DNA of 10,510 nucleotides from the NCBI GenBank assembly GCA_964460935.1, contig CAYWSM010000049.1, positions 1-10,510 of the forward strand. Direction: 5' to 3'. How positions within the stretch are numbered: position 1 is the first letter of the stretch; each line of letters starts with the position of its first letter. The notes under the pieces are model-generated. The model saw only the letters and a program-made list of their open reading frames with translations, was not told the DNA's origin and made no database searches. The position numbers were made by a program, and so were the translations under genes. Positions 5,544 to 10,510 of this stretch are shown here, piece after piece. The DNA is from DATMXP01 sp964460935 (GTDB taxonomy: Bacteria; Acidobacteriota; Terriglobia; Terriglobales; Acidobacteriaceae).

Positions 5544-7577
5544 CTACCACACGTGGCAGGCGTTCTCGCGGACCATTGCTTGTCCGGCCTTGCAGCCGAA
5601 CGCTTGCTGAAATTCCGGCATGTTGGACACGACGCCGTTCACGCGATACTGTCCTGGCGAATGCGGATCAACGGTGGCCCGCAGGCGAGCGCTTTCCGGT
5701 GTTTGATTCTGACACCAGATCTGGCCGAACCCAAGGAAGAAGCGCTGTTCCGGCGTAAATCCGTCGATTTTGTCTTTTGTCTTATCCTTCAATGCCTGCT
5801 GCATAGCCATGTAGGCGATACGGACGCCACCATTGTCGGCGGTGTTCTCGCCTAGCGTAAGTTTGCCGTTGAGGTGAACGTCATCCACGGCGGTGAAGCC
5901 CGCATACTCATTCACGATGCAGTCAGTTCGTTTTTCAAACTCGGTGCGGTCGGCGGGCGTCCACCAGGAATTGAGGTTGCCGTCCTTGTCGTATTGGCTG
6001 CCCTGGTCGTCGAACCCGTGCGTTAACTCATGGCCGATGACGGCGCCGATTCCACCGTAGTTCACGGGATCGTCCATGGATTTATCGAAGAACGGAGGCT
6101 GCAGGATGCCGGCAGGGAACGTGATATCGTTCATCGGCGGGCGGTAATATGCATTCACGGTAGGCGGAGTCATCTCCCACTCGTAACGATCGACGGGCTT
6201 TCCAATCTTGTTCAGTTCGCGATGAACCTCGAATGCGGTCGCGCGCAGGTTGTCGCCGAGCAGGTCGCCGCGCTTGATGTTCACGGTGCTGTAGTCGCGC
6301 CACTTTTCGGGATAGCCAATGTGATTGGCGATCGCTTCCAGTTTGATCTGCGCCTGCTTCTTGGTGTCGTCGGACATCCAGGATAACGTCTTGAAATCCT
6401 GCGACATGGCGCCTTCGATGTGGTGCACCATCTGAAGCGTGCGTTCTTTGCCGTCTTTACCGAATGTTTGCTCGACGTACTCCTGGCCGAGAGCTTCGCC
6501 GAGGTCATCGTCAACGAGGTTCACGCACCGTTTCCAGCGTGCCTGGATTTCTTTCTGTCCATTCAGGTACTGTCGCTCGAACGCAAAATCTTCCTGAACA
6601 AACGGTTCGCTCAACAGCGGCGCACTGGCACGGACTACATGCCACCGCATGTAGGTCTTCCAATCCTCGACTGGAATGGTGGTGATGAGGCTGTTGATCT
6701 CTTTGAAGAAGTTTGGATTGGTCACGTTTAACGATGTGAACGCAGGACCTTTGCGGTTGGCGAAATATCGAATGAACTGAAAATTCGGAGCCAATGCCGA
6801 CAATTCCTGAACCGTCATTTTGTGATCGCGGTTCTTGGGAACGCGCCGCTCGGCGCGCGCCATAGAAGCCTTGGCCAGGTCGGTCTCGATCTCCATGACC
6901 TTCGCAGCGCCCGTTTTGGCTGCTTCGGGGGTCATGCCGCTCAGTTCGAGCATCTTCTGCACGTGAGCGACATACTTCTCACGCGTTTCCTTCGATTTGT
7001 CGTCATCCTTCAGGTAGTAGTCGCGATCGGGGAGGCCAAGACCACCCTGGTCCACGTAGGCGATGGTCATCTTCGCGTCGTGCATATCCGGACCCGAATC
7101 CATATAGAAAAGCGACCTGATTCCGAGGGTATGCAAGTAAGCCACGGTGGAAATGACGTCCTGGCTCGTCTTGACTGCAGCAATTTTCTGCAGCAACGGT
7201 TCCATCGGTTTCGCGCCCAGATTGTTCACTGCGGCTTCATCCATGCAGGAGGCATACATGTCGCCGATCTTCTGCTGGACGGCGTTGCGCTTCTTGCTCG
7301 CAACCGCGTCCTTCTCGAGAATGCCGCGCAGGATCGTCAGGTTATTGTCGATGAGCACATTGAACTGTCCCCAGCGGGATTGGTCCGCCGGAATAGCATT
7401 CTTGGCCATCCAACTGCCGCAGGCGTACTGGTAGAAATCGACGCATGGGTCCATGCTGCGGTCAAGGTTGTTGATATCGAACTTGGCCGAAGTCGCCGGC
7501 GCCGGCGAACTGGATTGGCCCAATGCACCTGCGCATAGGACACACGCCAAGGTAAGTAGCACGAAGATACGATTCAT
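5544..7577 (-). CDS. M13-family (neprilysin-like) exported zinc metallopeptidase
   Basis: 677 residues, the normal length for bacterial M13 (PF05649 N-terminal and PF01431 catalytic domains). It is a zinc endopeptidase expected to cleave oligopeptides outside the cytoplasm. A signal peptide covers 1-20 (ALG|QS). The family opening MDPCVDFYQYACGSW is at 42-56. The substrate-binding NAYY is at 475-478. The zinc motif HELTH (516-520) supplies H516, H520 and the catalytic E517. ENTAD (577-581) supplies the third ligand E577 and the supporting D581. HSPGQYRVNG (639-648) carries the transition-state His and the substrate Arg. The C-terminus ends CHVW, as in neprilysin. All catalytic residues are present, so it should be active. 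The ATG at 7577 is chosen over one 57 codons upstream because a GAGGGG Shine-Dalgarno lies 4 bases before it and the signal peptide begins there; the longer reading would run through the preceding terminator. A TATACT box at 7610-7615 (- strand) could be its -10. Confidence 0.95.
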   Translation of the reverse strand: MNRIFVLLTLACVLCAGALGQSSSPAPATSAKFDINNLDRSMDPCVDFYQYACGSWMAKNAIPADQSRWGQFNVLIDNNLTILRGILEKDAVASKKRNAVQQKIGDMYASCMDEAAVNNLGAKPMEPLLQKIAAVKTSQDVISTVAYLHTLGIRSLFYMDSGPDMHDAKMTIAYVDQGGLGLPDRDYYLKDDDKSKETREKYVAHVQKMLELSGMTPEAAKTGAAKVMEIETDLAKASMARAERRVPKNRDHKMTVQELSALAPNFQFIRYFANRKGPAFTSLNVTNPNFFKEINSLITTIPVEDWKTYMRWHVVRASAPLLSEPFVQEDFAFERQYLNGQKEIQARWKRCVNLVDDDLGEALGQEYVEQTFGKDGKERTLQMVHHIEGAMSQDFKTLSWMSDDTKKQAQIKLEAIANHIGYPEKWRDYSTVNIKRGDLLGDNLRATAFEVHRELNKIGKPVDRYEWEMTPPTVNAYYRPPMNDITFPAGILQPPFFDKSMDDPVNYGGIGAVIGHELTHGFDDQGSQYDKDGNLNSWWTPADRTEFEKRTDCIVNEYAGFTAVDDVHLNGKLTLGENTADNGGVRIAYMAMQQALKDKTKDKIDGFTPEQRFFLGFGQIWCQNQTPESARLRATVDPHSPGQYRVNGVVSNMPEFQQAFGCKAGQAMVRENACHVW

Positions 7578-7609
7578 ACCGCCCCTCAAATGAGTTCTCG
7601 AAACCCGCC

Positions 7610-7615
7610 AGTATA
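7610..7615 (-). promoter_or_regulatory. Possible -10 box of the M13 peptidase gene
   Basis: TATACT on the - strand matches 5 of 6 consensus bases and lies 32 bases before the ATG, giving a leader of about 25 bases containing the GAGGGG ribosome site. I found no convincing -35 hexamer 16-18 bases upstream. Its support is the position downstream of the MlaD terminator, where a new promoter is needed. Confidence 0.3.
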
Positions 7616-7705
7616 TACGCGCCCAACCCGAATTTTGGCCACCGCAAGCCAACCTGCTGTGATGGAACGTTCCCCGGAAGGGATCAGGCCTGCACTTGGT
7701 GAGGC

Positions 7706-7733
7706 AAAAACAAAAGGCGAGCCGAAGCCCGCC
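7706..7733 (-). terminator. Intrinsic terminator of the MlaD gene
   Basis: On the - strand the stem GGCGGGC / GCTCGCC (7727-7733 and 7716-7722; one G-T wobble) encloses a TTCG tetraloop closed by C-G, a very stable form. It is followed directly by TTTTGTTTTT (7706-7715). It starts 20 bases after the MlaD stop codon and should separate MlaD from the M13 gene. Confidence 0.93.
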
Positions 7734-7753
7734 GGTCTTCCAAAACAACAGCG

Positions 7754-8827
7754 TTAGAACAGCTTGACGTGAATCGTCAGATATTTCTTGGGATTCTCGC
7801 GCATTGCCTGTACCAGTTTGCGGCCTTCGACGAGCATCTGGTCGGTATTGTTGTAGACAGCAGGATCCTTCAGCAACATTCCGGCTGTGCCCTTCCCTTC
7901 CTGCAAGTCATTCAGGATGAGCGACAGCTTTGTGATGGTGTTGTCGAGTTTGGCTGCGAACTGCTCGTCTTTCGCCATTTTGCCGAGGGCGCCTTTGCCC
8001 TGGTTGATGTCGTCCATCAGCACGTTAGCTTTGGCGATCGTCTGGTTGGCGTTGTTGTACAGGCTTGGATCTTTCAGCAGCTTTCCGACCGTGCCATTGC
8101 CTGCCTGAATGTCGTCGATGATCTTATTCAGCTTATCCACCGACGCATTGGCCTTGTTGTACAACTCGTCGCTGGCCACCAGTTTTCCGATGCTGCCCTT
8201 ACCGGCGGCGATCATGTTCACCATGCCCTGCACTTCATTCAAGGTGGAGTTTAGGCGGTTGTAAAGTTCCTGGTCATAGATCAGCTTTCCGATGGATCCC
8301 TGACCGCTCTCGATAAAGCTCACGATACGATCGAGACGGCGGATGAGGATATCCACGTTCTGCAAACTGCCCTGGGTGGTACGGATTACATCCTGAAAGT
8401 TCGGATTGTCCGCTATCTTCAGCACCGAGCCTTCGTGGACTGATTCGCCAGACTTTGCCTGGGTTCGGTCGATATTGACGAAGGTCTCGCCGAGAACACC
8501 GGCCTGCGTCAGCGCCGCGGTTGAATCAGAAGGAATCTCGACGGCTACCTTCTTCGAAATCTTCATGCGTATTTGCACGGGAGTGTTACCGTGCTGGACT
8601 ACCTTGACGTCCGTCACGTTACCGATCGGCACGCCTTGCAGGTTCACCGGAGCGCCCACGCGCACACCCTGCGCGTCATCGAAGTATGAGTAGATCTGGA
8701 CTTTGGGTGTGAGAAAGCCGCCGGAACCGGTCATGAGGAAGATCAAAACTGCCAATACTGTGGCAGCAATGATGACGGTGATCCCTACCCGCAACTGCGC
8801 CCACTTTACCTGACGTTGACTAGGCAT
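7754..8827 (-). CDS. MlaD-family (MCE-domain) lipid-transport protein with C-terminal repeats
   Basis: 357 residues. One N-terminal membrane segment (about 13-33) is followed by an MCE domain (PF02470) at about 41-118, with the typical strands GVRVGAPVNLQGVPIGNV and GVLGETFVNI. This anchors the protein in the inner membrane with the MCE domain in the periplasm. In characterised Mla/Mce systems such domains form hexameric rings that carry phospholipids or other lipids between membranes. The remaining ~220 residues are a linker helix and five tandem 34-residue repeats (173-342) that begin with GxGxxGK/M, then the C-terminal NPKKYLTIHVKLF. The usual partners, an ABC ATPase (MlaF) and permease (MlaE), are not adjacent on either side. 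The ATG at 8827 has AGGGGG only a few bases before it. Its product could dock with a transporter encoded elsewhere. The family assignment is firm; the substrate is unknown. Confidence 0.94.
   Translation of the reverse strand: MPSQRQVKWAQLRVGITVIIAATVLAVLIFLMTGSGGFLTPKVQIYSYFDDAQGVRVGAPVNLQGVPIGNVTDVKVVQHGNTPVQIRMKISKKVAVEIPSDSTAALTQAGVLGETFVNIDRTQAKSGESVHEGSVLKIADNPNFQDVIRTTQGSLQNVDILIRRLDRIVSFIESGQGSIGKLIYDQELYNRLNSTLNEVQGMVNMIAAGKGSIGKLVASDELYNKANASVDKLNKIIDDIQAGNGTVGKLLKDPSLYNNANQTIAKANVLMDDINQGKGALGKMAKDEQFAAKLDNTITKLSLILNDLQEGKGTAGMLLKDPAVYNNTDQMLVEGRKLVQAMRENPKKYLTIHVKLF
7802..8311 (-). repeat. Five tandem 102-bp (34-residue) coding repeats in MlaD
   Basis: Residues 173-206, 207-240, 241-274, 275-308 and 309-342 form five units of exactly 34 residues with no gaps. 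Each starts with two residues and then GxGxxG: GQGSIGKL, GKGSIGKL, GNGTVGKL, GKGALGKM, GKGTAGML. An acidic/LY segment follows (YDQELYN, ASDELYN, KDPSLYN, KDEQFAA, KDPAVYN), then a helix ending in a hydrophobic-Asp-type pattern. The units have diverged in sequence but not in length, which points to a structural repeat under selection. Confidence 0.9.
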
Positions 8828-8949
8828 TGCCCCCTGAACCTGTGCGATCCGTGGTTTTAACAGAGGAATTAAGTTCGCATGATAACAAAAAGGCCCACCA
8901 AAGCGTCAGTAAATGATTGCTATGCAGGAATTTGCAACCACCCACGGGG

Positions 8950-10510
8950 CTATATAGCTACCCAATGATGGGTCCGGGTGAGGGCCATTCCGAGGGCATA
9001 GGCGAGGATGCCACAGAGCAATGTGACTCCCAGGCCGAACTGAATCGCAATTGCCATCGACAACACCGAGCCTAGCACGCTCGACGCGGCATTCATGGCC
9101 CAAGCCCACTCGATGCGGTTATCGTTACCCCGGCTCTCGCCAAGCATTCTCAGGCCGCTGGGGAACGGCATTCCCATGGCGAATCCCAGGGGAATGATAA
9201 GCAGCGCCGCAATGGCGACCTTGATCTGCTGTGGAAGTCCAACCAGCGCATGCAGGATCGGCGACAGGGCGAAGTAATACATCCCCAGCATGACGATCAC
9301 GAATGCAAAAGCCGTCCAGACGCGGGCGGGATTGGCGAGCCATTTCCGCGACAGCGAACTGCCGACGCCGCTCGATAGCAGCATCAGAAAGACCACGACG
9401 GTCATGGCATAAATCGGATGACCGAGAAAGAGGACCAGACGCTGGATGAGAGTGATCTCCACGGCGATATAGCCCAAGCCGATCGCCACAAAGTACAACA
9501 GCGGCAGCCAACTGCCGCTGGTTCGTGCCCGCGACGTCAGCAGCAACGGCAACACCAGAAAAGCTCCAACCGCAACGGCCGAGATGACAACCAGCATGAG
9601 CAAAACCACCACGCCCATGTTGACCTTCCAGTCGATCCCCTGCTGCGTGCCGGCGCCGAGGACCTGTGAGGGCTTCAGCGTGAAGAAAAAGAACGGGGAC
9701 TTGTCGTACACGGGAGCCACGTTGAACAGGTAATTCTGGGCGAACTCTTCCGGGTTTCCGGACTGGATCACATGGCGGAAAATGCTTTGGTCTGGCTGGT
9801 AGAGGGCGGCTCCCGAATCGGCGGGCAGATCGGCATCCGAGGGCAGATAGAGCGGATGCAAGTTCGCGTGATTCGCCAGGTGCGCTTTCACCGCAGCCTC
9901 TTCTTCCGGCGTGAAGCCTGACTTCTTCGCCAGTACAGTGACGGGACGCCCATCCTGGGTCAGATCGCCATCGCAGATCACGATGAAGTTTCGGCGCAGA
10001 TCGCCGCCACCCAGAGCACGAATCGCCTGTGCAACGACCCGAACAGCTTCGCGCGGGTGAGCAAACTCCCACCGCGTGATCGCGATGTAGCCGTCCGGCT
10101 TCAGGTGATCGAAGTACTCGCGGAACGCTTCAACGGTGTACAGATTGTTCTCGCTCAATGCGAATGCACCCGCAGCCGTGGATGCCCAAGTATCGACGAG
10201 GGTCATCTGGACGACGTCGAACTTCTGCTGCGATGCGCGCACCCACGAGCGACCATCGCTGACATTCATATGAACGTTCGGGCGCGTGTAGAGACCGTAG
10301 GAGTAATCCTGATAGCGGCCACGCATGATGTCGGTGGCGATAATCGGGTTGATCTCGATGCCTGTTACGCTCGGGCTGCCATTCGCGACCGCGCGCAGCA
10401 CATCCACACCGCCACCGGGGCCGATAATCGCGTAATCGCCGTGCGGACGGAGGATGTTCGCCACCGAGGATGGCGCGGACATCAGGTTCTTCTGGTAGTC
10501 GCTGCCTTCC
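8950..10510 (-). CDS. Spermidine-synthase-like membrane protein, partial at window edge
   Basis: The 519 visible residues run in frame from the right edge to the TAG at 8950-8952; the ATG at 10482 is almost certainly internal, since the open frame continues to 10510. The visible part begins in a SAM-type Rossmann domain. It shows the glycine loop IGPGGGVDVL (about residues 29-38 of the visible part), the acidic end of the next strand GIEINP, SDGRSW, and then LVDTWASTA and NNLYTVEAFREYF, as in spermidine-synthase-like proteins. After a VYDKSPFFFF segment come about seven transmembrane helices, with the family marker GMPFPSGLRML and a final WAWAMNAASSVLGSVL helix. Proteins of this layout usually have further membrane helices at the N-terminus, here outside the window. 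Whether it makes polyamines is doubtful: fused, membrane-embedded versions are mostly of unknown function. It may be upstream of MlaD in transcription but is 122 bases away, with no clear terminator between them. Confidence 0.85.
   Translation of the reverse strand, partial: EGSDYQKNLMSAPSSVANILRPHGDYAIIGPGGGVDVLRAVANGSPSVTGIEINPIIATDIMRGRYQDYSYGLYTRPNVHMNVSDGRSWVRASQQKFDVVQMTLVDTWASTAAGAFALSENNLYTVEAFREYFDHLKPDGYIAITRWEFAHPREAVRVVAQAIRALGGGDLRRNFIVICDGDLTQDGRPVTVLAKKSGFTPEEEAAVKAHLANHANLHPLYLPSDADLPADSGAALYQPDQSIFRHVIQSGNPEEFAQNYLFNVAPVYDKSPFFFFTLKPSQVLGAGTQQGIDWKVNMGVVVLLMLVVISAVAVGAFLVLPLLLTSRARTSGSWLPLLYFVAIGLGYIAVEITLIQRLVLFLGHPIYAMTVVVFLMLLSSGVGSSLSRKWLANPARVWTAFAFVIVMLGMYYFALSPILHALVGLPQQIKVAIAALLIIPLGFAMGMPFPSGLRMLGESRGNDNRIEWAWAMNAASSVLGSVLSMAIAIQFGLGVTLLCGILAYALGMALTRTHHWVAI

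Noticed and set aside
6822..7538. 238-codon open frame on the + strand
   Set aside because: It is antisense to the M13 peptidase, whose catalytic motifs are all intact; there is no domain or ribosome site for the + frame.
8828..8949. Terminator between the Spe-like gene and MlaD
   Set aside because: A short T-run on the - strand (8886-8892) is present, but no hairpin precedes it that I could pair.
9125..10072. 315-codon open frame on the - strand
   Set aside because: It overlaps the Spe-like membrane protein in another frame and has an Arg/Gly/Ala-rich composition typical of a shifted high-GC frame.

Overview
The window looks like a chromosomal segment of a moderately GC-rich, diderm bacterium. 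My best guess is Acidobacteriota (Terriglobia-like). That guess rests on the combination of an M13 peptidase, a FecR/DUF6600 aromatic-repeat protein, a MlaD protein with tandem GxGxxGK repeats and a membrane-anchored spermidine-synthase-like protein. It is a family-level impression, not a database result.

Left part, + strand (1-2524): an intact ROK-family sugar kinase (80-1141) is followed by a broken POTRA-like secretory protein gene (1208-1567) ending in a strong intrinsic terminator. Next comes an intact, barrel-less, three-POTRA-type protein (1712-2524). The two POTRA genes are paralogues and are clearly more AT-rich than the flanking genes, so they look like an acquired or separately evolving tandem pair.

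Right part, - strand (2581-10510): the remaining genes all read leftward. In transcription order they are a spermidine-synthase-like multi-spanning membrane protein (running in from the right edge), a MlaD/MCE lipid-transport substrate-binding protein with five exact 34-residue repeats, an M13 (neprilysin-like) exported metallopeptidase, a 5'-truncated and frameshifted LOG-family remnant, and a large exported FecR/DUF6600 protein with a long disordered Pro-rich tail. Intrinsic terminators follow MlaD and the FecR protein, so several of these are probably separate transcripts. The + and - blocks converge at about 2525-2650.

Most intact genes except the ROK kinase encode exported or membrane proteins (POTRA, FecR/DUF6600, M13, MlaD, membrane Spe-like), so the theme is cell-envelope housekeeping. 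I see no prophage, CRISPR array, IS transposase, tRNA or rRNA. The most unusual items are the two decaying genes, a double-hairpin REP-like element exactly at the truncated end of the LOG remnant, and the strictly periodic MlaD repeats. No convincing new multi-gene system is visible.
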